From assembly GCA_965229335.1 (NCBI GenBank), contig OZ245874.1, positions 6,200,001 through 6,264,000 on the forward strand: a stretch of DNA of 64,000 nucleotides, given 5' to 3'. The position numbers and the translations under genes were made by a program. This stretch comes from JAFKFH01 sp017307375 (lineage in GTDB: Bacteria; Pseudomonadota; Alphaproteobacteria; Ferrovibrionales; Ferrovibrionaceae). Of the stretch, positions 41,554 through 50,566 are shown piece by piece; the stretch's first letter is position 1; every line of letters starts with the position of its first letter. The notes under the pieces are model-generated. The model was not told the origin of the DNA and ran no database searches. It saw nothing but the letters and a program-made list of their open reading frames with translations.

Positions 41554-43197
41554 ATGTCGGTCAAGGCGCAGTTCGTCACCCATGTCGTCGAGAACCAGCC
41601 GTCAGCGTTGCCTGCCTACGACGCCTGGACGACCGATCCGGCCCTGCAGAACGCGGTCGAACGGAACGGCGGCGGCTGGGGTGCGCCGGCATTGGCGGCG
41701 CATGGCGCCACCACCGGCGGCGTGATGATGGAACTGGGCGACCAGGCCAACCGCAACAAGCCGGTGCTGCGCAGCTTCGACCGTTATGGACGCCGCATCG
41801 ACGAGGTCGAGTTCCACCCGGCCTACCATCAGCTGATGCGCCATGCGATGCAGGCGGAAGTGCACAATTTCTCGTGGCGCCATCAGGACGAGGCCGGTGC
41901 CCATGTCGTGCGTGCCGGGCTGATCTACCTGAACGGCCAGCCCGATTCCGGCACCAACTGCCCGCTGACCATGACGCATGCCGTGGTGCCGGCACTGCGC
42001 AACGCCCCGGCGCTGGCCAAGACATGGCTGCCCCATCTGCTGAAGGCCGACTACGACCCGCAGGTCGCACCGGTCGCGGCCAAGGCCGGCTGCACCTTCG
42101 GCATGGGCATGACGGAAAAGCAGGGCGGCTCGGACGTACGTCGCAATACGACGCGCGCACTGGCGCAGCCGGACGGAACCTACGAACTGGTCGGCCACAA
42201 GTTCTTCTTTTCCGCCCCGATGTGCGACGCCCATCTGGTGCTGGCCCAGGCCGAAGGCGGGCTGAGCTGCTTTCTGATGCCGCGCGTCCTGCCGGACGGC
42301 ACGCTGAACGCGGTCCGGATCCAGCGCCTCAAGGACAAGCTGGGCGACTGGAGCAATGCCTCCTCCGAGGTCGAATTCCAGGGTGCCACCGCCTGGCTCG
42401 TCGGCGAGGAAGGGCGCGGCGTGCCGGTCATCATCGAGATGGTGGCGCTGACCCGGCTCGACTGCATGCTGGGCTCGGCCGCGATCATGCGCCAGGCCCT
42501 CGTCCAGGCGATCCATCACACCCGCCAGCGGTCGGCTTTCGGCCGGCTTCTGTCCGACCAGCCGCTGATGCAGAACGTGCTGGCCGACCTGGCGTTGGAA
42601 AGCGAGGCGTCGGTCGCGCTGGCGATGCGCGTCGCCCGTGCCGTCGATGCCGCGCAGCGCGATCCCGGCGAGGCCGCCTTCGCCCGCATCGCCACGGCGA
42701 TCGGCAAGTACTGGGTCTGCAAGCGCGCGCCCGGCTTCGTCAACGAGGCGCAGGAATGCCTGGGCGGCATCGGCTATGTCGAGGAAAATATTCTGCCGCG
42801 GCTCTATCGCCAGGCGCCGTTGAATTCGATCTGGGAGGGATCGGGCAACGTCCAGTGCCTCGACGTCCTGCGCGCGCTGCGCCGCGAGCCGGAGACACGC
42901 GAGGCGCTGTTTGCGGAACTGCAGGGGGTCAAGGGTGAAAATCGGGCGCTCGACGGTCAGATCGCCTGGCTCAAAGCCGCCTTCGACGACCATAATTCGC
43001 TGGAAGGGCGCAGCCGTGCGGTGGTCGAGCGCACCGCGACGGTGCTGCAGGCAGCGCAGCTGATCAAGGCCGCGCCCGACCGGATCGGCGATCTGTTCGC
43101 CGAAGCGCGGCTCGGCCCCGAGGCGAGCTTCGCCTACGGCACACTCGACCCGCATGCCGATCTGGGCCGGATCGTCGAACGGGCCATGCCGCACTGA
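41554..43197 (+). CDS. AidB-like acyl-CoA dehydrogenase
   Basis: 547 residues. The N-terminal extension typical of AidB is present (ENQPSALPAYDAWTTDPALQNAVERNGGGW), then GMGMTEKQGGSDVRRNTTRA for FAD binding, GHKFFFSAPMCDAHLVLAQ, LKDKLGDWSNASSEVEF, and QECLGGIGYVEENILPRLYRQAPLNSIWEGSGNVQCLDVLRAL with the catalytic glutamate in IWEG. E. coli AidB is induced by alkylation stress and binds DNA, but most homologues are isovaleryl-type dehydrogenases, so the role is open. It shares a divergent control region with the PaaX-like regulator. Confidence 0.92.
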   Translation: MSVKAQFVTHVVENQPSALPAYDAWTTDPALQNAVERNGGGWGAPALAAHGATTGGVMMELGDQANRNKPVLRSFDRYGRRIDEVEFHPAYHQLMRHAMQAEVHNFSWRHQDEAGAHVVRAGLIYLNGQPDSGTNCPLTMTHAVVPALRNAPALAKTWLPHLLKADYDPQVAPVAAKAGCTFGMGMTEKQGGSDVRRNTTRALAQPDGTYELVGHKFFFSAPMCDAHLVLAQAEGGLSCFLMPRVLPDGTLNAVRIQRLKDKLGDWSNASSEVEFQGATAWLVGEEGRGVPVIIEMVALTRLDCMLGSAAIMRQALVQAIHHTRQRSAFGRLLSDQPLMQNVLADLALESEASVALAMRVARAVDAAQRDPGEAAFARIATAIGKYWVCKRAPGFVNEAQECLGGIGYVEENILPRLYRQAPLNSIWEGSGNVQCLDVLRALRREPETREALFAELQGVKGENRALDGQIAWLKAAFDDHNSLEGRSRAVVERTATVLQAAQLIKAAPDRIGDLFAEARLGPEASFAYGTLDPHADLGRIVERAMPH

Positions 43198-43215
43198 AAC
43201 GCCGGAAACGGAACG

Positions 43216-43671
43216 TCAGAGCGGCGGATTGCGCCGACCCACCGGCTGCGACTTCACGATCGAGGTGTTCGTCTCCGCCTTGTCGGCGATCCGGTCGAGC
43301 AGCGTATCGAGTTCGCCGATCGAGCGCACATGCAGCCGCGCGATATAGCAGTCCTCGCCCGTGACCTTGTCGCATTCGACCACCTCGGGCATCGCGGCGA
43401 TCAGCCGCTCGACGACGTGCAGCTTGCCCGGCAGCGGCCGGACGCGGACGATGGCCTGCAGCGTATAGCCGAGCGCTGCGGGCGACAGTTCGACCGTAAA
43501 CGCCTTGATGACGCCCCGGTCCTCCAGCCGCTTCAGCCGTTCGGACGTGCTGGGCGACGACAGCCCGACGATTCCAGCCAGTTCCTTCAGCGACAGCCGG
43601 GCATCGGCGCTCAGCGCTTCGACGAGGCGCCTGTCGACTTCGTCGAGGCCGCTCTTAACGATTAGGCTCAT
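43216..43671 (-). CDS. Lrp/AsnC-family transcriptional regulator
   Basis: 151 residues. The helix-turn-helix is at about 8-60 (LDEVDRRLVEALSADARLSLKELAGIVGLSSPSTSERLKRLEDRGVIKAFTVEL), the RAM ligand-binding domain at about 70-140 (YTLQAIVRVRPLPGKLHVVERLIAAMPEVVECDKVTGEDCYIARLHV). Such regulators respond to amino acids and often control a divergent transporter. The divergent gene 114 bp away is an EamA exporter, a common pairing. Confidence 0.94.
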   Translation of the reverse strand: MSLIVKSGLDEVDRRLVEALSADARLSLKELAGIVGLSSPSTSERLKRLEDRGVIKAFTVELSPAALGYTLQAIVRVRPLPGKLHVVERLIAAMPEVVECDKVTGEDCYIARLHVRSIGELDTLLDRIADKAETNTSIVKSQPVGRRNPPL

Positions 43672-43785
43672 TCCTCGATCTTCCTAATTTTTCGCCGCAA
43701 TTGGACAAATCAGCCTTACGTTAGCCATGTGCCAGCGATCATGCACCTCCTATCATCCGCCCCAACGGAGATGGAGGCCTCTGCC

Positions 43786-44673
43786 ATGATGGAGACACGG
43801 TCGCGCGGTGCAATCGAGATGAGCGGCGCCATGCTGATCTCGGGTACCATCGGGCTGTTTGTGGTGCTGACGCATCAGCCGGTCTTCAACGTCGTGTTCT
43901 GGCGCTGTGCGATCGGCGCGCTGACCCTGGCCGCGATCTGCGGCGCGATGGGGCTGTTTCGCCGGGGCATCGTGAACCGCCGCCAGTTCGGCCTCGCCGC
44001 GCTGGGCGGCATCGCCATCGTCGTCAACTGGATCCTCCTGTTCGCTGCCTATCCGCGCGCCTCGATCTCGATCGCCACGGCCGTCTACAACGTCCAGCCG
44101 TTCATGCTGGTGGCGATGGGGGCGATCCTGCTGAAGGAACGGCCGACGCTGTCGGCGCTGGGCTGGCTCGGCCTCGCCTTTCTCGGCATGCTCGCCGTCG
44201 TGCAGGGCAAGCCGCAGGCCGGCAGCGACTATCTCACCGGCATCGCGCTGGCACTGGCTGCCGCCTTCTGCTACGCGGTCGCCGCGATCGTGACCAAGCG
44301 GCTGCAGGGCCTGTCGCCCCACCTGATCGCATTGATCCAGCTGGGCGTCGGTGTGCTGATGCTGGCGCCGCTGGCCGATTTCGCCAGCCTGCCGACGGAC
44401 GCGCACGGCTGGGTGCTGCTGTCCACCATCGGCGTCGTCCATACCGGCCTGATGTACATCCTGCTCTACGGTGCGATCCAGAAGCTGCCGACCAGCCTGA
44501 CCGGCGCGCTGTCGTTCATCTATCCGGTGGTCGCGATCCTGGTCGATTTCGTGGCGTTCGGCACGCGGCTCGACCCGCTGCAACTCGCGGGTACGGGGCT
44601 GATCCTGCTGGCGGCTGCCGGATCGACGCTGGGCTGGGCGCCATGGGCGGTACTGCGGCGCCGGCCGTCATGA
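43786..44673 (+). CDS. EamA/DMT-family transporter
   Basis: 295 residues from the ATG at 43786, chosen for GGAGG nine bases upstream; in-frame starts at 43729 (GTG), 43741 and 43771 are possible. Ten hydrophobic segments arranged as two EamA repeats: GAMLISGTIGLFVVLTHQPVFNVVFWRCAIGALTL and the second from LTGIALALAAAFCYAVAAIVTKRLQ. The IATAVYNVQPFMLVAMGAILLKERPT stretch is typical. Likely exports an amino acid or related metabolite under control of the divergent Lrp protein. Its 3' end overlaps the convergent MFS gene by 6 bp. Confidence 0.9.
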   Translation: MMETRSRGAIEMSGAMLISGTIGLFVVLTHQPVFNVVFWRCAIGALTLAAICGAMGLFRRGIVNRRQFGLAALGGIAIVVNWILLFAAYPRASISIATAVYNVQPFMLVAMGAILLKERPTLSALGWLGLAFLGMLAVVQGKPQAGSDYLTGIALALAAAFCYAVAAIVTKRLQGLSPHLIALIQLGVGVLMLAPLADFASLPTDAHGWVLLSTIGVVHTGLMYILLYGAIQKLPTSLTGALSFIYPVVAILVDFVAFGTRLDPLQLAGTGLILLAAAGSTLGWAPWAVLRRRPS

Positions 44674-45855
44674 GCCGCGCTCGAGCAGGCGCGCGGCGAT
44701 CGCCGCGGCGAGTGCCAGTACCGCGGCAGCCAGCATGACCAGCAGGAAGGCATGCCGGGCATTGTCGGGCGTCAGCACGGCGCCGGCGACCCAGGACATC
44801 AGCGCCCCGCCGGCGATCGATATCGCGCTGGCCAGCCCGGCCGCGCTGCCCGTCAGTTTCGGGCGCACGGAAATCGCGCCGGCATTCGCGCCGGGCATGG
44901 TCAGGCCGTTCGACAGGCCGACGAACAGGCAAGGGCCGAACAGGGCCACCACATGGTCGATGCCGGCCGCCCACAGGGCCAGGCCGACCAGCAGCCCGGC
45001 GACCGCCAGCGCGCGCCCGGCGATCAGCGTGGTCGTCAGCGGAAAATGGCTGGCGAACCGCCCGGACAGAAAGCTGCCGACCATGAAGCCGACCGTGATC
45101 GTGCCCATCAGCAGGCCGAGCCGCGCGGGCGACATGTCGAACAGCGCACGGGCGGCCAGCGGCGCACCGGCCAGGAACGCAAAGAACGCGCCGATCGAGA
45201 ACGCCATGCAGGCGGCATAAGCCCAGAACCGGGCCGAGGCGAGCAGTTCGGGATAGGCGCGGAACTGTTCGGCAATCGTGGCCGAGGGTGCACGGTTGGT
45301 TTCGCGCAGGTCGATCCAGCACAGCGCGAACACCGCCCCGCCGGCCAATGCCAGGAACCAGAAATTGGCTCGCCAGCCGAAGGCCTGGTCCAGCAGCCCG
45401 CCGAAACTGGGGCCGAGCATCGGGGCGAAGGCCCAGGCCATGGCGAGATAGCCGATGCGGGAGGCCGTCTCCTCCTTGCTGGTCGTATCCCGGATCACCG
45501 CCAGCGAGACCGCGTAGGTCGGGGCGATCACCGCCTGCAACATCCGGCAGGCCAGGAAGGTCGGGATATCCGGTGCGACGATGCAGCCGAACGTGGCGGC
45601 CACGAAGATGCCGACGCCCCACAGGATGACCGGGCGTCGTCCGAACCGGTCGGACAGGGGTCCCATGACGACCTGCAGACACGCGGACACCGCCGCATAG
45701 GCGGCAAGCGTCAATCCGGCGACGCTGTAGTCGACATCGAATTCGGTCGCGATGTTGGTCAGCGACGGCAGGAAGATATTGATCGGCAGCACGCCGACCG
45801 CCGACAGCAGGATCAGCGTCGACAGCCGTGGGGCGTGGATCGGTTGCGGCGTCAC
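44668..45855 (-). CDS. Bcr/CflA-type MFS multidrug exporter
   Basis: 395 residues from the GTG at 45855 (GGGGGAG upstream). Twelve membrane segments. Family motifs: LPINIFLPSLTNIATEFDV in the first helix region, MGPLSDRFGRRPVILWG (motif A) after helix 2, CRMLQAVIAPTYAVSLAVIRD, and WAFAPMLGPSFGGLLDQAFGWRANFWFL (motif C of drug:H+ antiporters). Substrate unknown. It is convergent with the EamA transporter gene. Confidence 0.92.
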   Translation of the reverse strand: MTPQPIHAPRLSTLILLSAVGVLPINIFLPSLTNIATEFDVDYSVAGLTLAAYAAVSACLQVVMGPLSDRFGRRPVILWGVGIFVAATFGCIVAPDIPTFLACRMLQAVIAPTYAVSLAVIRDTTSKEETASRIGYLAMAWAFAPMLGPSFGGLLDQAFGWRANFWFLALAGGAVFALCWIDLRETNRAPSATIAEQFRAYPELLASARFWAYAACMAFSIGAFFAFLAGAPLAARALFDMSPARLGLLMGTITVGFMVGSFLSGRFASHFPLTTTLIAGRALAVAGLLVGLALWAAGIDHVVALFGPCLFVGLSNGLTMPGANAGAISVRPKLTGSAAGLASAISIAGGALMSWVAGAVLTPDNARHAFLLVMLAAAVLALAAAIAARLLERGS

Positions 45856-45880
45856 CGGCGGTTCACTCCCCCGAAAACAA

Positions 45881-45911
45881 GCGGGGCGGGGGTTCGCCAC
45901 CCCCGCCCCGC
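45881..45911 (-). terminator. Terminator hairpin after the TRAP binding-protein gene
   Basis: GCGGGGCGGGGGT (45881-45893) and ACCCCCGCCCCGC (45899-45911) make a perfect 13-bp stem with a five-base loop. On the minus strand it is followed by TTGTTTT. It sits 24 bp after the stop at 45936. Confidence 0.8.
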
Positions 45912-45935
45912 ATCGGACCGCCCTTTTCCGGGCGA

Positions 45936-47036
45936 TCAGCCCTTCTTCTGGTTGGCCAGCGCCTGGTTCAGGAAGTTGTCGTAGGTCGATTCGGCGACGC
46001 GGAACCACAGGTTCTCCTCGTCACGGTACTTGACCCACGAATCATAGACCTTCTTGAACTTCGGATTCTTGGCGTTGGTCTCGTCGTAGAGCTTGACGGC
46101 CTGGTTGAAGCAGGCCTGCATGACCTCGCGCGTGAACGGGCGCAGCTGCGTGCCCGACGCGACCAGGCGGCGCAGCGCGCCCGGGTTCTCGGTGTCGTAC
46201 TTGGCGGTCATCCAGGTGTTGGCGTAGGCGCAGGCATCCTCGAAGATGGTCTTGTAGACCGCCGGCAATTCTTCCCAGACCTTCGAGTTGACGTACATCG
46301 AGACCTGGGGGCCGCCTTCCCACCAGCCGGGATAGTAGTAGTACTTGGCGACCTTGTTGAAGCCGAGCTTCTCGTCGTCATAGGGGCCGACCCACTCGGC
46401 TGCGTCGATCGTGCCCTTTTCCAGCGCCGGGTAGATGTCGCCGCCGCCGATCTGCTGGGGCACGACACCGAGCGGGGCCAGCACCTGGCCGGCGAAGCCG
46501 CCGATGCGGAACTTCAGGCCCTTCAGATCCTCGACCGTCTTGATCTCCTTGCGGAACCAGCCGCCCATCTGGGTGCCGGTGTTCCCGGCCGGGAACTGGA
46601 CGATATTGTAGTCCTTGAAGAACTCGCGCATCAGCTCGAGACCGCCGCCGTAATACATCCAGGCGTTCTGCTGACGGGTGTTCAGGCCGAACGGGACGGC
46701 CGCGTCGAAGGCGAAGGTCGGATCCTTGCCGATATAGTAGTAGGAGACGGTGTGGCCCGCCTCGACCGTCGCGTTCTGCACCGCATCGGCGACCTGCAGC
46801 GCGGGAACGATCTCGCCGGCGGCGAAGACGCGGATCTGGAACTTGCCGTCGGTCGCGGCGGCGACGCGCTTGGCGACGATTTCGGCCGCGCCGTAGATGG
46901 TGTCGAGGCTCTTGGGGAAGCTCGACGCGATACGCCACTTGACCTCGGGCAGCCCCTGGGCGAGTGCCGGGGCGGCGACGGCGGTCGAAGCGGCCAGACC
47001 CAGACCGGCCGACTTGATGAACTGACGACGCTTCAT
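45936..47036 (-). CDS. TRAP transporter substrate-binding protein (DctP family), orphan
   Basis: 366 residues with a Tat-type signal (MKRRQFIKSAGLGLAASTAVAAPALAQ). DctP-family landmarks: VKWRIASSFPKSLDTIYGAAEIVAKRVAAATDGKFQIRVFAAGEIV, LKGLKFRIGGFAGQVLAPLGVVPQQIGGGDIYPALEKGTIDAAEWVGPYDDEKLGF. The FRIGGxAG and GGDIYPALEKGTIDAAEWVGP stretches resemble 2-oxoacid/TakP-type proteins; the arginine in KFRIGG would bind the substrate carboxylate. No DctQ or DctM gene is adjacent, so the membrane partners are elsewhere. AGAGGAGGA precedes the ATG. Confidence 0.92.
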   Translation of the reverse strand: MKRRQFIKSAGLGLAASTAVAAPALAQGLPEVKWRIASSFPKSLDTIYGAAEIVAKRVAAATDGKFQIRVFAAGEIVPALQVADAVQNATVEAGHTVSYYYIGKDPTFAFDAAVPFGLNTRQQNAWMYYGGGLELMREFFKDYNIVQFPAGNTGTQMGGWFRKEIKTVEDLKGLKFRIGGFAGQVLAPLGVVPQQIGGGDIYPALEKGTIDAAEWVGPYDDEKLGFNKVAKYYYYPGWWEGGPQVSMYVNSKVWEELPAVYKTIFEDACAYANTWMTAKYDTENPGALRRLVASGTQLRPFTREVMQACFNQAVKLYDETNAKNPKFKKVYDSWVKYRDEENLWFRVAESTYDNFLNQALANQKKG

Positions 47037-47066
47037 AGCGTTGTTTCCTCCTCTGATTCGTGCCCG

Positions 47067-47110
47067 CTATTGGTATGCCAGCACGCAATAGGCGCTCACT
47101 ATGACTATTG
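47067..47110 (-). promoter_or_regulatory. CTATTG repeats upstream of the TRAP binding protein
   Basis: CTATTG (47067-47072) and CAATAG (47086-47091) form an inverted repeat with a 13-bp gap, and another CTATTG occurs at 47105-47110. They lie 31-74 bp before the ATG, where an operator would be expected. Confidence 0.3.
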
Positions 47111-47196
47111 TCCACGCCAGGACAAGCCGGAAATGGGCATGCACGCTGCCCTAATCCAAACGGCGAAGATTTATGCTTTCGATTTAGGCAAAAGGA

Positions 47197-47223
47197 CCCC
47201 GGGCGCGGTATCCGCGCCCGGGG
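47197..47223 (-). terminator. Terminator of the gcv operon
   Basis: CCCCGGGCGCGG (47197-47208) and CCGCGCCCGGGG (47212-47223) form a perfect 12-bp stem with a three-base loop; TCCTTTT follows on the minus strand. It is 13 bp after the gcvPB stop. Confidence 0.85.
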
Positions 47224-47235
47224 ATCGTTTTGCGA

Positions 47236-48819
47236 TCAGGCCGGTTGCTTCCAGCGCAGCACCGGGGTCCGGGCCGCCCGGGTTTCGTCGAGCCGCCGGC
47301 GCGGCGCCAGCCGCGGGGCCTCGGTGAACGCCGCGGGATCGCCCTGGCCGCCGCGGCAGGCGATCGCCTGCTCGGCCAGACCACGCAGCACCGCCACGAA
47401 ACCATCGATCGAATCCTTGGATTCGGTCTCGGTCGGCTCGATCAGCAGCGCGCCATGGACGACCAGCGGGAAATACATGGTCATCGGGTGGAAGCCCTGG
47501 TCGATCATCGCCTTGGCAAAATCGAGCGTGGTGACGCCGGTATCCTTGAGGAAACGATCGTCGAACAACGCCTCATGCATGCACGGACCGTCGAACGACG
47601 GGGTCATCACGTCCTTCAGCGAGGCCATGACATAGTTCGCCGCCAGCACGGCGTCCTCGGCCACTTGGCGCAGGCCGTCGCCACCATGGCTCATCATGTA
47701 GGCCAGCGCCCGGATGAACATGCCCATCTGGCCGTGAAAACCCTTCATCCGCCCGAACGACTTCGGCGCCTCGCGCGGGTCCTCGACCAGGCGGAAGGCA
47801 TCACCCTCGCGCCGCACGAAGGGCAGCGGCGCAAAATCCTTCAGCGCGTCCGAGAACACCACCGGTCCCGACCCCGGCCCGCCGCCGCCATGCGGCGTCG
47901 AGAAGGTCTTGTGCAGGTTCAGGTGCATCGCATCGATGCCGAGATCGCCCGGCCGCACGCGGCCGACGATGGCGTTGAAGTTGGCGCCGTCGCAGTAGAA
48001 ATAGCCGCCGACCGAATGAATGCCCTCGGCCACCGCGATCACGTCGCGCTCGAACAGGCCGCAGGTATTCGGGTTGGTCAGCATCACCGCCGCGACGTCG
48101 GGGCCGAGCTTGGCGCGGAACGCCTCGAGGTCGATGCGGCCGTCCGCCGTCGCCGGGATCGGATCGACCGTGTAGCCGCAGAGCGCGGCAGTCGCCGGGT
48201 TGGTGCCATGCGCCGATTCCGGGACCAGCACGCGCTTGCGGGCATCGCCCTTGGCGACATGGGCGGCATGGATCGCCATCAGGCCGCACAATTCGCCATG
48301 GGCGCCGGCCGCCGGCGACATCGCCACTGCCGGCATGCCGGTCAGCGTCATGATCCAGCCGGCCAGGCGCTCGATCAGTTCCAGCGCCCCCTGCACCGTC
48401 GATTGCGGCTGCAGCGGATGCACGTCGCCCAGCCCGGGCAGCCGCGCCATCTTCTCGTTGAGGCGCGGGTTGTGCTTCATCGTGCAGGAGCCCAGCGGAT
48501 AGAGCCCGAGATCGATGGCATAGTTGCGGCGGGAAAGCCGCACGAAATGCCGCACCACCTGCGGCTCGGCCAGGCCCGGAAGGCCGATCCGGCCCTGGCG
48601 GGCGAGGCCGCCCAGGCGGCTTTCGACCTTCGGCGGCTCGGGCAGGTCGACGCCGCTGCGGCCCTCCTCGCCCGTCTCGAAGATCAGCCGTTCTTCGTGG
48701 TCGAGCCCGCGATGGCCGAGAATGCTGCCGGCATCACCGGCGAAGGTCGCATCCGCGCCTGGGCCGGTCACGGGCACGGCCGCCGGCTGGGTCGCACGTC
48801 CCTGGCGGTTCAACATCAC
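47236..48819 (-). CDS. gcvPB: Glycine dehydrogenase (decarboxylating) subunit 2
   Basis: 527 residues. Half of the P-protein that decarboxylates glycine with PLP and passes the aminomethyl group to GcvH. The PLP lysine is K304 in LNLHKTFSTPHGGGGPGSGP. Other landmarks: RRNYAIDLGLYPLGSCTMKHNPRLNE, SPAAGAHGELCGLMAI and VLVPESAHGTNPATA. The N-terminal ~30 residues are longer than in some homologues. The ATG overlaps the gcvPA stop by 4 bp. Last gene of the operon. Confidence 0.97.
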   Translation of the reverse strand: MMLNRQGRATQPAAVPVTGPGADATFAGDAGSILGHRGLDHEERLIFETGEEGRSGVDLPEPPKVESRLGGLARQGRIGLPGLAEPQVVRHFVRLSRRNYAIDLGLYPLGSCTMKHNPRLNEKMARLPGLGDVHPLQPQSTVQGALELIERLAGWIMTLTGMPAVAMSPAAGAHGELCGLMAIHAAHVAKGDARKRVLVPESAHGTNPATAALCGYTVDPIPATADGRIDLEAFRAKLGPDVAAVMLTNPNTCGLFERDVIAVAEGIHSVGGYFYCDGANFNAIVGRVRPGDLGIDAMHLNLHKTFSTPHGGGGPGSGPVVFSDALKDFAPLPFVRREGDAFRLVEDPREAPKSFGRMKGFHGQMGMFIRALAYMMSHGGDGLRQVAEDAVLAANYVMASLKDVMTPSFDGPCMHEALFDDRFLKDTGVTTLDFAKAMIDQGFHPMTMYFPLVVHGALLIEPTETESKDSIDGFVAVLRGLAEQAIACRGGQGDPAAFTEAPRLAPRRRLDETRAARTPVLRWKQPA

Positions 48820-50162
48820 TTCACCTCCGCGGCGAGCGCCGCGACCAACGCATCGACATCGCCGTCGTCATTCAGTTCGGTGACGGCAACCAGCAGCAGG
48901 TTTGCAGCCTGCGGGTCTTCCGGCCACAGCCGCGCGCCCGGCACGCCAGCGAGGATTCTTTTCTTTGCCAGCGCCTCGACGACCAGGGTGGCATCCTTGG
49001 GCAGCTTCAGGGTGAACTCGTTGAAGAAGCCCTGATTGACCAGCGAAACACCGGGGATGGCGGCGAGCCTGTCGGCCGCCTGCACCGCCTTGCCGTGGTT
49101 GATCTGGGCCAGCCGTACATAACCGGCCTCGCCCAGCAGGCTCAGATGGATCGAGAAGGCCAGCGCGCACAACCCGGCATTGGTGCAGATATTGGAGGTC
49201 GCCTTCTCGCGCCGGATATGCTGCTCGCGGGCCGACAGCGTCAGGACGTAGCCGCGGCGGCCGTCGGCGTCGACGGTCTCGCCGCACAGGCGGCCCGGCA
49301 TCTGGCGCAGGAACTTCTCACGCGTCGCAAACAGGCCGACATAGGGCCCACCGAACGACAGCGGCACGCCAAGCGATTGTCCCTCGGCCACGACGATGTC
49401 GGCGCCCATCGCGCCGGGCGGCTGCAAGGCCCCGAGCGAGACGATCTCGGTGACCGCCACGATCAGCAGCGCGCCCGCCGCATGCACCGCCTCGGCCAGC
49501 GCGGTCAGGTCGCGCACCCGGCCCAGCACGTCGGGATACTGGACGACGACGCAGGCGACGTCCTTGCCCAGCTGCGCCACCAGGTCTTCCGTGCCGTCGA
49601 GATCGAGCGGCAGGGTCTCGACGCCATGGTCGACGAAGCCGGCCATGGTCCGGGTGCAATCGCGATAGTGCGGATGCAGCCCGCCCGACAGGATGGCACG
49701 CGGCCGCCGGGTCTGGCGCTTGGCCATCAGCACCGCCTCGGCGCAGGCGGTCGCGCCGTCGTACATCGAGGCATTGGCGACTTCCATGCCGGTCAGCATG
49801 GCGACCTGGGTCTGGAACTCGAACAGATGCTGCAGCGTGCCCTGCGCGATCTCGGGCTGGTACGGCGTGTAACTGGTCAGGAATTCCGACCGCTGGATCA
49901 GGTGATCGACACTTGCCGGGATGTGGTGGCGATAGGCGCCCGCACCAAGGAACGACGGAACCTCGCCCGGCGAAAGGCTCTTCGCGGCGAGGGCGCGGAA
50001 GGCCTTTTCGACTTCCCATTCACCCTGGTGGGCAGGCAGGTCGAGCGGCCCGGGCAGCCGTGCCGGCACCGGCACGTCGGCGAACAAGTCGTCGACCGAG
50101 GCCGCGCCGATCACGCCCAGCATGGCGGCGCGGTCGTCCGCCGTCAGCGGCAGGTAACGCAT
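48816..50162 (-). CDS. gcvPA: Glycine dehydrogenase (decarboxylating) subunit 1
   Basis: 448 residues. MRYLPLTADDRAAMLGVIGAASVDDLFADVP is the standard start; FLGAGAYRHHIPASVDHLIQRSEFLTSYTPYQPEIAQGTLQHLFEFQTQVAMLTGMEVANASMYDGATACAEA and the later RLCGETVDADGRRGYVLTLSAREQHIRREKATSNICTNAGLCALA are highly conserved. It pairs with GcvPB to form the heterotetrameric P-protein found in many alphaproteobacteria, instead of one long GcvP. It starts 1 bp after the gcvH stop. Confidence 0.97.
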   Translation of the reverse strand: MRYLPLTADDRAAMLGVIGAASVDDLFADVPVPARLPGPLDLPAHQGEWEVEKAFRALAAKSLSPGEVPSFLGAGAYRHHIPASVDHLIQRSEFLTSYTPYQPEIAQGTLQHLFEFQTQVAMLTGMEVANASMYDGATACAEAVLMAKRQTRRPRAILSGGLHPHYRDCTRTMAGFVDHGVETLPLDLDGTEDLVAQLGKDVACVVVQYPDVLGRVRDLTALAEAVHAAGALLIVAVTEIVSLGALQPPGAMGADIVVAEGQSLGVPLSFGGPYVGLFATREKFLRQMPGRLCGETVDADGRRGYVLTLSAREQHIRREKATSNICTNAGLCALAFSIHLSLLGEAGYVRLAQINHGKAVQAADRLAAIPGVSLVNQGFFNEFTLKLPKDATLVVEALAKKRILAGVPGARLWPEDPQAANLLLVAVTELNDDGDVDALVAALAAEVK

Positions 50163-50163
50163 G

Positions 50164-50538
50164 TCAGAGCCCCTCGACGAATGCCTTGTAGGCGGCCTCG
50201 TCCATCAGCGAGTCGAGTTCGGCCGGATCGCTCAGCCGCAGCTTGACGAACCAGCCGTCGCTCTCGGCCTTTTCGTTGACCAGCGCCGGGCTGCCCGACA
50301 ATTCCCCGTTGACCTCGATGACTTCGCCGGAAACCGGCGCGTAGATCTCGGAGGCGGCCTTGACGGATTCGACGACCGCGGCTTCGTCGCCCAGCGCCAG
50401 GGTCTTGCCGACCTCCGGCAGGTCGACGAACACGATGTCGCCGAGCTGCGACTGGGCATAGTCGGTGATGCCGACCGTGCCGACGTCACCCTCGACGCTG
50501 ATCCACTCGTGGTCCTTGGTGAAAGCGATCCTGCTCAT
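50164..50538 (-). CDS. gcvH: Glycine cleavage system H protein
   Basis: 124 residues from the ATG at 50538. The lipoyl domain carries K60 in VVESVKAASEIYAPVSG, the site of lipoate attachment. YTKDHEW-like FTKDHEWISVEGDVGTVGITDYAQSQLGDIVFVDLPEVG is the classic N-terminus. GcvH shuttles the aminomethyl group from P- to T-protein. Confidence 0.98.
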   Translation of the reverse strand: MSRIAFTKDHEWISVEGDVGTVGITDYAQSQLGDIVFVDLPEVGKTLALGDEAAVVESVKAASEIYAPVSGEVIEVNGELSGSPALVNEKAESDGWFVKLRLSDPAELDSLMDEAAYKAFVEGL

Positions 50539-50566
50539 CTGCTGGCTCTCTGGGCTTGGGGTTTGA

